Assembly: GCF_027579695.1 (NCBI RefSeq)
Contig: NC_083579.1
Span: 75,138,998 to 75,202,997, forward strand
Direction: 5' to 3'
DNA: 64,000 nt
Source of the DNA: Neoarius graeffei
Lineage: Eukaryota > Chordata > Actinopteri > Siluriformes > Ariidae
The translations under genes and the position numbers were made by a program. Every line of letters starts with the position of its first letter. Position 1 is the first letter of the stretch. Under the pieces are notes generated by a model that was not told the DNA's origin, did not search any database, and was given only the letters and a program-made list of their open reading frames with translations. Shown in pieces: positions 1-11,389 of the stretch.

Positions 1-58
1 ATGAAGAGTAAACTAAACTGTACAGTTATAAAACTGTTGGGGTGTTATTGGTCTCTGT

Positions 59-1287
59 CAGAGGTGGACAGTAACAAAGTACATTTACTTGAGTACTGTA
101 CTTAAGTACACTTTTTGAGTATCTGTACTTTACTTGAGGATTATTGCTTTTGGAAACTTATGACTTTAACTTCACTACATTTGAAAGGCAAATATGGTAC
201 TTTTCACTCCACGACATTTCTATCAAGGTCCTCGTTACTCGTTACTATGAAGCAGCTTTGAAAGTGGATGTTTTTTCTTTTCTTTTCGAAAACGTGATTA
301 TTTATTTATTTATTTCCCAGGCGACACTGAGACAGACTGTCAGTAATCACTCAGGTCACGTCCTGTTCATAGACTGGATAAAATCAAGTTCAGTGATTTC
401 TCAGCAGCGTTATTTAACACGATCAGTTGATGGTGGAATGGAAGGAGGCGGTTCTTCTGGAGAACGCACGCACTCATGGCTTTACCTAGAACCCATGTTT
501 CAGTTTTCTAAAAGGATTAAAGATTTGTTTTGTTTTAAATGTTTGCTTTGTTTGCCGAAAACAAACCACATCACGGCCTACAAAAACTCACCGTCCAACC
601 TGCGGAAGCATATTGAGGTATATAAACATTTTATTCCAAGAGAACGCTTGCAACGAAGTTGTTTGTGCTTTTAGAGCTACGTTGCAATAGCTATGCAGTC
701 TGGTTAGTCACATGACTTTCTATGGATTCACCCACCAAGTCACCATCGCCTTGTCCACGGCTAACGTTAACACATGGCTAGTTAACTTGGACACTGTTAG
801 TTAGCGCATAAAAACGGAGTCACGCTAACATGAATAACGTTAACTTATCTGAAGTCCTTTCAGAAATATGTTTTAGCATAATCTTGCCAAATAAACTGAA
901 CGTAGAAATCTTTCTTTTCTAGTAGCGTTAGCTACCCAATATGATTTCGAGTTTGAAAAGAGTTTGCTAGCATGTCAGGTGGAGTTTCACTGACTAGCTA
1001 GCTTAACGTTAAACCACCATGATGCACAGCATGCGTTCATTTTGTGAATTCACATTTCTGTCTTTGGTAATGGCGTTAGGTTTTGTAAGCGTTGTGGCAA
1101 AAATACAACAAAGTGTTGACAGAAAATGTACTTTTAATACTTAAGTATTCTTAAAAGCAAGTACTTCAGTACTTTAACTTAAGTAAAAATTTAACTGGAC
1201 AACTTTCACTTGTATCGGAGTAACATTTGACCAGTGGGATCTGTACTTTGACTGAAGTAATGAAGTTGGAGACTTTGTCCACTTCTG
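59..1287. mobile_element. hAT-type DNA transposon, non-autonomous, with BED-finger exon
   Basis: Termini read CAGAGGTGGACA at the left and, reverse-complemented, CAGAAGTGGACA at the right. The flanks 51-58 (gtctctgt) and 1288-1295 (gcctctat) match at 6 of 8 bases, both differences being transitions, which fits an aged 8-bp hAT target duplication. The subterminal regions are rich in AAGTAC/GTACTT repeats. About 1.2 kb is much shorter than an autonomous hAT element. Only the first transposase exon remains recognisable. Confidence 0.7.
438..674 (+). pseudogene. hAT transposase first exon remnant with BED zinc finger
   Basis: The open frame 144-674 contains, from its Met at 438, a segment resembling the N-terminus of fish hAT transposases: a serine/glycine start, HSWLYLEPMF, then KCLLC, then SPSNLRKHIEVYKH. 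Cys133 and Cys136 with His156 and His162 (numbering from 144) give the C-x2-C...H-x5-H pattern of a BED finger, a DNA-binding module. The frame ends at 674 soon after the finger and no DDE/RNase H-like or dimerisation domain follows before the right terminus at 1287, so no transposase can be made. The part of the frame before 438 looks like chance translation of subterminal repeats. I rate the BED assignment fairly secure and the exact exon limits uncertain. Confidence 0.55.
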
Positions 1288-1295
1288 GCCTCTAT

Positions 1296-1772
1296 CACTA
1301 ATTTCCCCACTGTCCAGGGAAGCCAGTCTGATCATGACTTCGATTCCTGGCAAATTTTCACCTGTTTAACAATGTGTAATCATATTATTGTGTTCCTGGC
1401 TGTGCTTCAATGGATTTTTAGCTTTTTTTTTTCATCCATTGCCTGATTTGTGCAGGTCAACTGCCATCTGTCACTGTTGTATTGGAAGCATTTTGCTTTT
1501 TCTGTTTGATGACATGTAATAGGATATCACATTAAGAATGATTTTATTTTTTTTTAAAGTTTTTTTTCCAAGTTCTAAAAAGAATAGAGGATATGTAAGT
1601 TATTTCTCCAACTGTTGGGGGGAGGGGGGTGTCAAATGATTTTATAACAATTTTGCTTTGTTGAAATACTTATTCTGTTTTAATAATGTTTACATGAATG
1701 TTGTTTTATTCCGCCCCCCCAAAAAAAAAAAATTATCTAACTACTCTTGATCTAATTAAGAAAAATGTTTTA
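1296..1772. other. AT-rich stretch with no recognised gene
   Basis: Only homopolymer runs of T and A and short G runs are visible here; nothing coding or repeated elsewhere in the window was recognised. Confidence 0.6.
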
Positions 1773-2075
1773 TCCTGGTCAGGGTCATGGTGGATCCCTG
1801 GAACAACATGTGTGAGATGAAAAACTACCTGGATGAAACAGCAGTCCATTTCAGGGTGCCATGAGAACATTCATTCACACCTAGGGGCAAGTTAAAGTCA
1901 CTAATCCATCTCCCAGCATGTTTTTGAGAAACAGGAGGAAACCAAAGAACCCGGAGGAATCTCACATAAACATGGGGAGAACATATGAAACTCCAAACAG
2001 ACCGGAGGCTTGTGGAGCTGTGCAGCAGCAACACTCCCAGCTGTACCACCGTGCCGTCAAGATGCACCATAGAGG
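1773..2075 (-). repeat. Degenerate SINE-A/L2-tail copy
   Basis: Fragments such as ttcacaccta, ggaggaaaccaaagaaccc and acatggggagaac align in order with the reverse complement of the SINE-A family described at 12417-12782, but with many substitutions and gaps. It is the oldest-looking copy in the window. Confidence 0.55.
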
Positions 2076-2663
2076 AATAAAGTTTACTCTAAATTTGACC
2101 TCTGTTATCTTCTTTAGATTACATTATGAAAGATGTAGTACTGATGTAGATAGATTACATTGATATTAGACAAGAAGGAGTCTGGGGAAGAGAGAGGGGA
2201 AGCAAGACTTCAAAAACATGCACAGCGTGCTCAGGAAATGAATTTGTTGGATGGTGCACAAGGTGCCACCAGCTGGCAGGAAGTGTGTGAAATAGCCTGC
2301 GTCACTGAGGCCGAGACACAACACCCACGGCCTGCACTCTCCCATTCACGCTGCTAAATTAGGCCATGTTCTCCCTGCCTCTTTTTATCTGCCACTGACA
2401 TCAGTAGCACGTCATCAGAACTTGGTGTGATGGAAACCAAAGTGCTGAAAAAGGCCCAAATATCTGCTAGCAGAATAATTTTTGCAATATCGAATATTCT
2501 CTCCGTCTCGGTTAAAAATAGACAAAGGAAAAATGAAAGAAAAAAAGAACAAAGATCACTTTAGTGTGCATGATGGATTTGACATTTATTCTGAATAGCT
2601 AAGGAGTAAAAAAAATACAGGAAAAAAACAAGCAACGTCTCATTTGTCTTAACTGTCTTGATT

Positions 2664-2697
<34 letters not shown>

Positions 2698-3801
2698 GAG
2701 GTGTGTATGAGGAGGCAGGTATCTCTCACACATTTCGTTCTGAAATCCCACTCAGCCTGTTTGTGTGCTCGGGCTGACCATGATGTCATCTGGAAGTGCA
2801 TCATGTTGCCATGGAGATGATAATTCAGAGGGCCGCTAGATGATGATGATGCTGTCACAGCCTCTCACTGAGCCCTCCATGTGCAACAGGTTTTTAAATG
2901 AGATCTTCAGCATGCTGGACTCATTAAAAACAACTTATTTTCATGATTAGTCCATATTTCAGGTATAGATGACTCAGTCATGAATGCAGTGGCTATGATG
3001 GTTAATTCAAGGTATTTTCAGAACATCAGACATGTAAGACGGGAATTTACATCATGAATCAGTGAAATAGTTGTACGTTTTCTCTCTTCGGGAGTATCCT
3101 CACAAGCCAGCCTTCTCGAGCATTTCAGAAACCCGATGGACGTCCTGCTGTGCTCAGCTCTTTAATTAACATTCATCGATCTGTTTTTGCACGGAAGCTC
3201 CTGAATTACAGGCTGTGCGAAACTGTGTTTGTCAATGGGAAATAAAGAAGTGATGCCGTCGCTTCCCCATCTGGCCTCTACTTTGGGAAGCCTTTCTGTT
3301 CCATGACGCAAGAAGGAGTGGGAGTGGATTGCCTTGTGCTCCCACAGAGAGGTGAGGAAATAAAAATGAAGGAGAGAGAGAGAGAGAGAGTGTGCACTGA
3401 TCTCTGACATCCACCATGTAGAGGAGGAAGGGAAGGAGAGACATATAAAAAGGGAGTGAAAGAAGAAGAGCAACGGTCAATAGACCATAAAATGTAGGAG
3501 TGCTGTATAAACAAAGAAAGAAAGGAAGGGAAAGGTGACGTGAGCAGAGTTGGATCTAGGCAAAGAAAACTAAGCAGCTGCCTACACTAAAAGGATCTTT
3601 GAAGGGTTCCTTGGATAGTTGAGGGCTTTTCATGGTGTTGTATTGTAGGGTTCTCTATAAGACTTTATTGATTCACTGAAGATGGATGAACTGAACCATT
3701 AAGGGTGTTATTTGGAAGAGAGTAAGGTAACAATGTCACAAGATGGCACACAGAATGTGAATGGCCTTCCCAATACGACTAGCAGTATTATCGGCACTAT
3801 A
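2076..3801. other. Stretch without recognised gene; simple repeats
   Basis: It holds an (AAT)n microsatellite at about 2666-2695 and a (GA)n run at 3371-3390. Short open frames (for example 2160-2357) show no family similarity I can recognise. Parts such as 2700-2880 and 3090-3220 are not obviously repetitive and could be host non-coding sequence. Confidence 0.5.
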
Positions 3802-4119
3802 TACAGTGGTGCTTGAAAGTTTGTGAACCCTTTAGAATGTTCTATATTTCTGCATAAATATGACCTAAAACATCATCAGATTTTCACACAAGTCCTAAAA
3901 GTAGATAAAGAGAACCCAGTTAAACAAATGAGACAAAAATATTATACTCGGTCATTTATTTATTGAGGAAAATGATCCAATATTACATATCTGTGAGTGG
4001 CAAAAGTATGTGAACCTTTGCTTTCAGTATCTGGTGTGACCCCCTTGTGCAGCAATAACTGCAACTAAATGTTTGCGGTAACTGTTGATCAGTCCTGCAC
4101 ACCGGCTTGGAGGAATTTT

Positions 4120-4898
4120 AGCCCATTCTTCCATACAGAACAGCTTCAACTCTGGGATGTTGGTGGGTGAACTGCTCACTTCAGGTCCTTCCACAACATT
4201 TCGATTGGATTAAGGTCAGGACTTTGACTTGGCCATTCCAAAACATTAACTTTATTCTTCTTTAACCATTCTTTGGTAGAACGACTTGTGTTCTTAGGGT
4301 CGTTGTCTTGCTGCATGACCCACCTTCTCTTGAGATTCAGTTCATGGACTGATGTCCTGACATTTTCCTTTAGAATTTGCTGGTATAATTCAGAATTCAT
4401 TGTTCCATCAATGATGGCAAGCCGTCCTGGCCCAGATGCAGCAAAACAGGCCCAAACCATGATATTACCACCACCATGTTTCACAGATGGGATAAGGCTC
4501 TTATGCTGGAATGCAGTGTTTTCCTTTCTCCAAACATAACGCTTCTCATTTAAACCAAAAATTCTATTTTGGTCTCATCCGTCCACAAAACATTTTTCCA
4601 ATAGTCTTCTGGCTTGTCCACGTGATCTTTAGCAAACTGCAGATAAGCACTTTGTGACCTCGCCGACTATTACACGCCTTGCTCTTGGAGTGATCTTTGT
4701 TGGTCAACCACTCCTGGGGAGGGTAGCAATGGTCTTGAATTTCCTCCATTTGTACACAATCTGTTTGACTGTGGATTGGTGGAGTCCAAACTCTTTAGAG
4801 ATGGTTTTGTAAACTTTTCCAGCCTGATGAGCATCAACAATGCTTTTTCTGAGGTCCTCAGAAATCTCCTTTGTTTGTGCCATGATACACTTCCACAA
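4120..4898 (-). pseudogene. Tc1-like transposase remnant, internally deleted
   Basis: The N-terminal part (4704-4898) has a helix-turn-helix DNA-binding region (SEDLRKSIVDAHQAG, HQSTVKQIVYKWRKF). The C-terminal part (4176-4484) keeps the second catalytic Asp in MQQDNDPKN and the third acidic residue in SPDLNPIEMLW, the DD34E arrangement of Tc1 transposases, which cut and paste the element at TA sites. A deletion near 4650 fuses and frameshifts the middle, removing part of the linker and the region before the first catalytic Asp. A further small deletion near 4167 damages the C-terminus. The protein is not functional. Its neighbour copies at 38864 and 54782 show the undeleted layout. Confidence 0.85.
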
Positions 4899-5192
4899 AC
4901 GTGTTGTGAAGATCAGACTTTGATAGACCCCTGTTCTTTAAATAAAACAGGGTGCCCACTCACACCTGATTGTCATCCCATTGATTGAAAACACCTGACT
5001 CTAATTTCACCTTTAAATTAACTGCTAATCCTAGAGGTTCACATACTTTTGCCATTCACAGATACGTAATATTGGATCATTTTCCTCAATAAATGAATGA
5101 CCAAGTATAATGTTTTTGTCTCATTTGTTTAACTGGGTTCTCTTTATCTACTTTTAGGACTTGTGTGAAAATCTGATGATGTTTTAGGTCAT

Positions 5193-7484
5193 CTCTCTCG
5201 GCTTTGATTCGCGAACGAATATTTATGAGGGGGAATGTCCACATCGGCTACAGGCTCTCTTGTGACTGGTGAGACCTATCCTCGACAGACAGGTTCAGCC
5301 ACAGAGGTTGCAGGTCAGCATGAAATAAGGGTTGGGAGCGGTGGTTGGTCTATTTTTCCTTCTGCTCCTTTTGTCCTCCAGGTTTGCTCTCTGATCGTCC
5401 TCAGAGCAACTGATAGCACTGTGAACAGTTTTTTGCCAGCTGTCACGGTCTGAAGCGAGAGATGTCCAGGAGTTGGGGTTGATGTTGCAGATCTTTAGGG
5501 AAGCCTTCAGGAGATCTTTATACCTCTTGACTGGGGCCCCTGGGTTTCGATGGCCAGAGGACAGTTCCCCATACAGGACAATCTTGGGTAATCGATGGTC
5601 CTCCATTCTGAACACGTGTCCAGCCCATCATAGCCATGACTTCAGTAGCATGGCCTCAAGACTGGTGGCCTCCACCTTCTGTAGGACCTCAACATTCGTG
5701 ATGTAGTCACTCCAATGGATGTTAGGAATGGAGCAGAGACAGCGCTGATGGAAGCGCTCAAGGAGGTCCAGGTGGCAGCGGTAGGTGACCCAGGCCTCAG
5801 AGCCGTAAAGGAGAGTGGTCAGGATCACCGTGTGGTACACAAGGACCTTGGTGTTTTTCTTTAGGTCCTTGTTACCCCAGATTCTTTTCTGGAGCCTGCC
5901 AAAGATGCTGTTTGCTTTGGCAAGCCTGTTGTCGATCTCCTTGTCAATCTTGGCATCCGATGAAATGGTGCAGCCTAGGTAAGTGAACTGCTGGACCGAA
6001 TTTAGTTCAGTTGGGCTGATGCAGATGCAAGGCTGATGATACACCTCACGAGGTGCAAGTTGGTGAAGCAACTCTGTCTTCTTGAGGCTGACATCCAGGC
6101 TGAACTGTTGGGCTGTGTCCGTGAAGCAGGAGACCATGCGCTGCATGGCTGGCTCAGTGTGAGCGACCAGCGCGCCATCATTGGCAAACAGCAGTTCGCG
6201 GATCAGGTGCTCCAACATCTTGGTGTGGGCCAGCAGGCGCCTCAGGTTAAACAGGCTGCCGTCTGTGCGATAGCAGATGTAGATGCCATCGTCCTCTCCA
6301 AGCTCTTCCATGGCCTGGTGTAGCATCATGCTAAAGAAGATGGAGAAGAGTGTCGGCGCAAGAACGCAGCCTTGCTTCACTCCATTGCTGATGGTGAAAG
6401 GCTCGGAGAGCTTGTTGTCATAGCGGACCTGCCCCAACTGGTTTTCATGCAGCTGGATGACCATCCACAGGAACTTTGGGGGACAGCCCAGGCGTTCCAG
6501 GATTTGCCAGAGTCCCTGTCTGCTCCCAGTGACAAAGGCTTTGGACAGGTCCACAAAGGTCACGTACAGGCCCTTGTTTTGCTCAAGGCATTTTTCCTGA
6601 AGTTGCCTGAGTACGAAGACCATGTCGATGGTGCCTCTGTTTGCCCTGAAGCCACATTGACTCTCAGGGAGGTGATCATCTGCTACGCTGGTCACGAGTC
6701 GACTGAGAAGGACTCTAGCAAGGATTTTGCCAGCAATGGAGAGCAGTGTAATTCCTCGATAGTTAGAGCAGTCAGACTTTTTCCCCATGTTTTTGTGCTT
6801 ATGATCAATGCATCTTGGAGGTCGTGGGGGAGTTTGCCTTGTTCCCAACAGTGGCCAAGGAATTCATGGAGCTTAGCATGTAGGTGAGGGCCACCATACT
6901 TCCAGATTTCTGGTGGTATGCCATCGATTCCTGCTGCCTTCCTAGGCTTGATCTGCTCTATGGCTTTGACGATCTCGTCCAGCGTAGGGACTTCGTCCAG
7001 TTCAGCCCTGATCATTTGTTGGGGGATGTGGTGGATTGCTGCATTGGCAACTGAGCAGTTGGCACTGAAGAGGTTCTGGAAGCGCTCAGACCAACAACTG
7101 AGGATGGATGCCTTGTCTGTCAGGAGCGCCGTGCTGTCCAGGCTACGCAATGGGCTCCGCACTTGGTGGACTGGACTGTAAACTGTCTTCAGGGCCTCAT
7201 AGAACCCTCTATAGTCCCCTTGGGCTGCGCACAGCTGGGTCCATTCAGCGAGGTCGGTCCACCACTGATTTTGTATTTCACGCAGGGTGCGCTGGAGGTT
7301 GCTGCAGACCAGGTGGAAGACTACTTTTTTTCTGTGGACAGGTGGGCTGAGCTAGGTGGGCCTGATGTGCTGCCTTCTTCTTCGTCAGAAGGTCTTGGAT
7401 TGTTGCATTGTATTCATCAAACCAGTCCTTGTTTTTCCTTGAGCTGAAGCCGAGAACTTCCTTGGAATATCTGGATATATTTCT
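5193..7484 (-). mobile_element. 5'-truncated non-LTR retrotransposon (LINE) inside Tc1 copy 1
   Basis: The element runs on the minus strand, with its 3' end at 5193 and its truncated 5' end near 7484. It contains reverse transcriptase and a C-terminal zinc-binding region but no endonuclease domain. No poly-A tail is visible, and no target duplication longer than about 2 bp could be made out. The family resembles fish LINEs with the linker FSSRKNKDWFDEY; I could not assign a clade with confidence (RTE-, I- or Nimb-like are options). Confidence 0.85.
5230..7470 (-). pseudogene. LINE reverse transcriptase, broken
   Basis: Pieces occur in different frames: linker (about 7278-7470), pre-RT (6692-7162, ending in KPRKAAGIDGIPPEIWKYG), RT core (5628-6848, with SNYRGITLLSIAGKILARVL, SNGVKQGCVLAPTLF, FTYLGCTI) and a C-terminal part (5295-5615). 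In the RT active site the expected FADD box reads LLFANDGAL, so one catalytic Asp is Asn. The first-Asp motif region reads LSKAFVTGS instead of an AFDT-like sequence. The C-terminal CNLCG...TCLSRIGLTSHKRAC zinc motif follows an in-frame TGA where Arg is expected. The element has lost its endonuclease and has several frameshifts, so it is dead. Confidence 0.85.
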
Positions 7485-7695
7485 ATATTTATGCAGAAAT
7501 ATAGAAAATTCTAAAGCATTCACAAACTTTCAAGCACCACTGTATATACAAGCACTGCCTAAAAACAGAGCTCCTGATGAGTGCATGAGCAAAATACTTA
7601 GGAGTTTTTGGTTCAAAAGGCAGGGTTTTATTTACCCAAAAATATTTTTAAAAGTTTACAAAGACCAAAATTAATAATAACTAGGCCTATAAAAG

Positions 7696-8009
7696 CCAAA
7701 GTCCCTCATATGCTAGAATCTGGTCTTCCCAGGCAGTCTCCTGTCCCAGCACTAACCAACTCTTTAAGGCATATGGGTGCAGCACCAATCTCCATTTCGA
7801 TAGCCCTCGGCCTCTCACCTATACAGCTTGGGTTACAGTGGGGGGCAGGTCCTCTGGTAACCGCGAGAGTTTGACTTCCCCACTCGCATCTTGACAGATG
7901 GTAGTAGGTACCATTTTTATGATGGTCTTTGGCATGACCCAACCGCAAGCTGAACTCGCAATCTTCCGGTCGAGAAGCAGACACGTTAACCACTAGGCCA
8001 ACTCACAGT
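7696..8009 (-). repeat. tRNA-headed SINE (SINE-D)
   Basis: It is flanked by a 15-bp exact direct repeat ctaggcctataaaag at 7681-7695 and 8010-8024. Read on the minus strand the head is GTTGGCCTAGTGGTTAACG, an A-box-like tRNA start, followed by a weakened B-box region. The 3' part lacks poly-A. Confidence 0.75.
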
Positions 8010-8280
8010 CTAGGCCTATAAAAGAAGTCAACAACCTATAACTTGAGTTGGGACACAACCATCTGACATGATGTTAATTGAACAAAACTGACCTCCCACA
8101 ATGAGACAAAAGGGAACATATATTGTGGCTTGGCCAAACCAAATAACACAGAAGGGGGTAAACAAAAATAAACACTGTCTACAAACAGAAAACAAAACTA
8201 ACTAAAGCCACAAATCCCCCTTGGGCACATGGTGAGACGTGGTATGGTCTAAAGAAAACTCAAACAAAGAAACACATGAT

Positions 8281-8425
8281 TATTACATTACATTACAGGC
8301 ATTTAGCAGATGATCTTATCCAGGGCAACATACAACATACCCAGAGCAGCCTGGGGAGCAATTGGGGGTTAGGTGCCTTGCTCAAGGGCACTTCAGCCAT
8401 TCCTGCTGGTCCAGGGAATTGAACA
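8281..8425 (-). repeat. SINE-C fragment
   Basis: The segment has ggcatttagcagatgatctt, ccttgctcaagggcacttcag and ctggtccagggaattgaa, the reverse complement of the SINE-C copy at 47014-47860. It abuts the L2-like 3' end that starts near 8430. Confidence 0.6.
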
Positions 8426-8429
8426 AGTC

Positions 8430-10112
8430 AAGTCAAGTCAAGTTTGTTTGTGTAGCACTTTTAACAATAGACATTGTCCCAAAGCAGCTTTATAGAATCT
8501 GAATGACCCAAGACATGACCCAATTTTATCCCTAATCTATCCCCAATGAGCAAGCCTGTGGCAACAGTGGCAAGGAAAAACTCCCCCAGACGACACGAGG
8601 AAGAAACCTCGAGAGGAACCAGACCCAAAAGGGAAACAATCCTCACCTGGACAACAACAGGCAACATGACTATAACATTAACAGTTTTAACATGAAGTCA
8701 GTTTCGTTGATGTTATAACTCTTCATTAATGGAAACTTGAGTGCAAAACTGTTCATGACAACCGCAGTCCTAAAGTTAGCAAGCCAACTGTAGTCCTCAG
8801 CCACAAAAGCATTACTGTAAGTGTCCAGAGTGTCTTCCAAGTATGACTTTCAACTGTCCATATGGGGCCGTCCTCCACAGGAGCGATGTTATGAGACTCT
8901 AGCCAGATGTAGGGCATCAGGATAGATCAGGCAGGTCCGAGGAGCAGAAGAGGTCAGCACCTCGATCCCAGGATTGACATGTAACTCAGAAGGACAGATG
9001 GGGGGGGGGGGGGGGGGGGGAGAAAACACAGGTTGTTAGGTATGCCCAATGTCACCTGAATAAGTAGGTACAGTATACATTTTGCGCTGAGTACAAGCAG
9101 GGACTCTGGCAAAGCTAACTATGACAGCATAACTAACAGGAGAGAGCCAGAAGTTAACACAGGCATGAGGGAGCCCCGGGACATAAAGCAACCAGCCACT
9201 ACACCGTCAACAACCTCGAGTGAGCAAGCGAGTGGGGGGCTGACAGCATCCAAACATCCCAGTTTACCAAAACACTCTATGTCTGAGGACCCTCCAGATC
9301 TACACCTTTACCTCATAAGCACCATTAACAAAAGGCTTGACTAAACAGATATGTTTTCAGCCTAGACTTAAGCACTGAGACTGTGTCTGATTCCTGAACA
9401 CTACTTGGAAGGCTGTTCCATAACTGTGGGGCTTTGTAAGAAAAGGTTCTGCACCCTGATGTAGCCTTCACTATACGAGGTACCAGCAGATAGCCTGCAC
9501 CTTTTGATTTAAGTAGGCGTGGCGGGTCATAGAGGACCAGAAGTTCACTCCAGTACTGTGGTGCGAGACCATTCAGTGCTTTAAAGGTCAATAGTAGTAT
9601 TTTATAATCAATACGAAATTTGATTGGGAGACAATACAGTGTGGATAAGACAGGGGTGATGTGGTCATATTTTCTAGTTCTAGTAAGGACTCTTGCTGCT
9701 GCATTTTGAACTAACTGAAGCTTGTTTATGCACTTATTGGAACATCCAGACAGTAAGGCATTACAATAATCCAACCTGGAGCTAACGAAAGCATGAACTA
9801 GTATTTCTGTGTCGTGCAGTGACATTAAATTTCTTATCTTAGCAATATTTCTGAGATGAAAGAAAGCTATCCGGGTAATGTCATCAATGTGAGTTTCGAA
9901 TGAAAGACTGGGGTCAATAATCACTCCAAGGTCTTTTACTGCTGCATGTGAAGTAACAGAAAGGTTACTGTGTAATCAGAAAACTTCTAGCTGCCTGTGG
10001 TCCTAGTACAAGTACTTCAGTCTTGTCAGAGTTAAGCAGAAGGAAGTTAATAAGCATCCAGTGTCTAATGTCCTTCACACATTCCTCAATTCTATTAAGC
10101 TGGTGTCTCTCA
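8430..10112 (-). mobile_element. L2-like LINE, 3' part
   Basis: Minus-strand LINE with its 3' end at the left (aagtcaagtcaagtcaag repeats, then a gtttgtgtagcacttttaacaa-type end), a long 3' UTR containing a 21-G run at 9000-9020, and the C-terminal third of reverse transcriptase. It is 5'-truncated at about 10112, where it meets a Tc1 scrap. The UTR matches 25447-26620 closely. Confidence 0.8.
9322..10095 (-). pseudogene. L2-like reverse transcriptase C-terminal region
   Basis: The frame 9325-9924 carries the fish L2-type post-RT region: FFHLRNIAKIRNLMS, HAFVSSRLDYCNALLSG, LQLVQNAAARVLTRT, DHITPVLSTLYCLP, FKALNGLAPQYWSELL, APQLWNSLPSSVQES and a terminal LKSRLKTYLFSQAF. Upstream, about 9965-10095 in another frame still reads NFLLLNSDKTEVLVLGP, the RT thumb-proximal motif, so at least one frameshift lies near 9960. 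The catalytic RT motifs and the endonuclease are missing through 5' truncation. It cannot encode an active enzyme. Confidence 0.8.
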
Positions 10113-10193
10113 TCTGTCTTGCTGCATGACCCACCTTCACTTGAGATTCAGTTCATGGACAGATGTCCTGACATTTTCCTTTAGAATTCGCTT
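10113..10193 (-). mobile_element. 81-bp internal Tc1 scrap without termini
   Basis: tcttgctgcatgacccacct through cctttagaattcgct matches the transposase interior of the Tc1 copies (compare 4306-4380 and 55298-55370). It has no terminal repeats and no TA flanks, so it did not arrive by ordinary transposition. Confidence 0.8.
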
Positions 10194-10393
10194 AGAACAA
10201 GTGACTTTATGGTCTCTAACCTTGAGGCCATGGCTTCCCATTTTATTATGTTTAAAAGTACATCCGCAGGCCATATTAGTGACAAACAAGCATAGCTTTC
10301 GCAACCCTACAGTGTTAAAATGTGTGCACTTCATATAAAACAATGTAAGGTTAAAGCAAGTAAACTGTAAATCTGTATAATTATTGCATATAA

Positions 10394-10463
10394 TCTGTAC
10401 AATCATACTCAAATAATTGACACAAACTGTGTTGGGTCAATTATTTGAGTATAATTGTACAGA
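10394..10463. other. 28-bp stem inverted repeat (hairpin)
   Basis: The left arm 10394-10421 and right arm 10436-10463 are reverse complements with one mismatch, around a 14-nt loop. No gene lies next to it; the right arm abuts an L2-type tail. Confidence 0.8.
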
Positions 10464-10592
10464 TGACCCTGCGATGATCCAGTGACTTGTCCAGGGTGTA
10501 CCCCACCTCTCGCCCATAGTCAGCTGGGATAGGCTCCAACTTGTCTGCGACCCTGCACCGGATAAGCGGTTGCGGATAATGAATGGATGGAT
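10464..10592 (+). repeat. SINE-A / L2-type 3' tail fragment
   Basis: It reads gatgatccagtgacttgtcc, ccagctgggataggctcc-like sequence and ends in atgaatggatggatg. The tRNA head is absent. Confidence 0.75.
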
Positions 10593-10726
10593 GTACAAAT
10601 GACTGTAAATAATAGACTGGACAGCAAACTAATAAGGTACAAAGGTAGAATGTGGGATGATATTACCCTGTATGGCTGTGGCCATCACACAGGGGCACAA
10701 AAATCAACCTGAATAGAATAATCATA

Positions 10727-11254
10727 CACTACCGTTCAAAAGTTTGGGGTCACTTTGAAATGTCCTTATTTTTGAAAGAAAAGCACTGTTCTTTTCAATG
10801 AAGATCACTTTAAACTAATCAGAAATCCACTCTATACATTGCTAATGTGGTAAATGACTATTCTAGCTGCAAATGTCTGGTTTTTGGTGCAATATCTCCA
10901 TAGGTGTATAGAGGCCCATTTCCAGCAACTCTCACTCCAGTGTTCTAATGGTACAATGTGTTTGCTCATTGCCTCAGAAGGCTAATGGATGATTAGAAAA
11001 CCCTTGTACAATCATGGTAGCACAGCTGAAAACAGTTGAGCTCTTTAGAGAAGCTATAAAACTGACCTTCCTTTGAGCAGATTGAGTTTCTGGAGCATCA
11101 CATTTGTGGGGTCGATTAAATGCTCAAAATGGCCAGAAAAATGTCTCGACTATATTTTCTATTCATTTTACAACTTATGGTGGGAAATAAAAGTGTGACT
11201 TTTCATGGAAAACACAAAATTGTCTGGTTGACCCCAAACTTTTGAACGGTAGTG
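10727..11254. mobile_element. Tc1/mariner MITE
   Basis: It starts CACTACCGTTCAAAAGTTTG after TA (10725-10726) and ends with the inverted complement before TA (11255-11256). Length is 528 bp. Near 11131 the start of a transposase-like frame (atggccagaaaaatg) remains, so this is an internal-deletion derivative of an autonomous Tc1-type element. Confidence 0.85.
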
Positions 11255-11389
11255 TATTATAACATATGAACCATCAAATTGTATAGTGTTGTGTATTTCA
11301 CGTCAATAAATTGCTGCATTGTCTTGTGACAGTGAGACCAATAATGAGATACACATCACAGTTACAATACATATTTATGCATAATTCCA

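Larger units (their letters stand above)
3804..7542 (-). mobile_element. Tc1-like transposon, copy 1, split by a LINE
   Basis: The terminus CAGTGGTGCTTGAAAG begins at 3804 after TA (3802-3803). Its inverted complement ends at 7542 before TA (7543-7544). Transposase remnants lie on the minus strand. The right part is interrupted at 5192: ...gttttaggtcat stops, and atttatgcagaaatatag resumes at about 7485, while copies at 38864 and 54782 are continuous there. The LINE therefore entered after this Tc1 copy. The copy also lacks about 170 bp near 4650 and about 10 bp near 4167 relative to the copy at 54782. Confidence 0.9.

Noticed and set aside
6036-7447. Plus-strand frames up to 171 codons
   Set aside because: They are antisense shadows of the minus-strand LINE reverse transcriptase.
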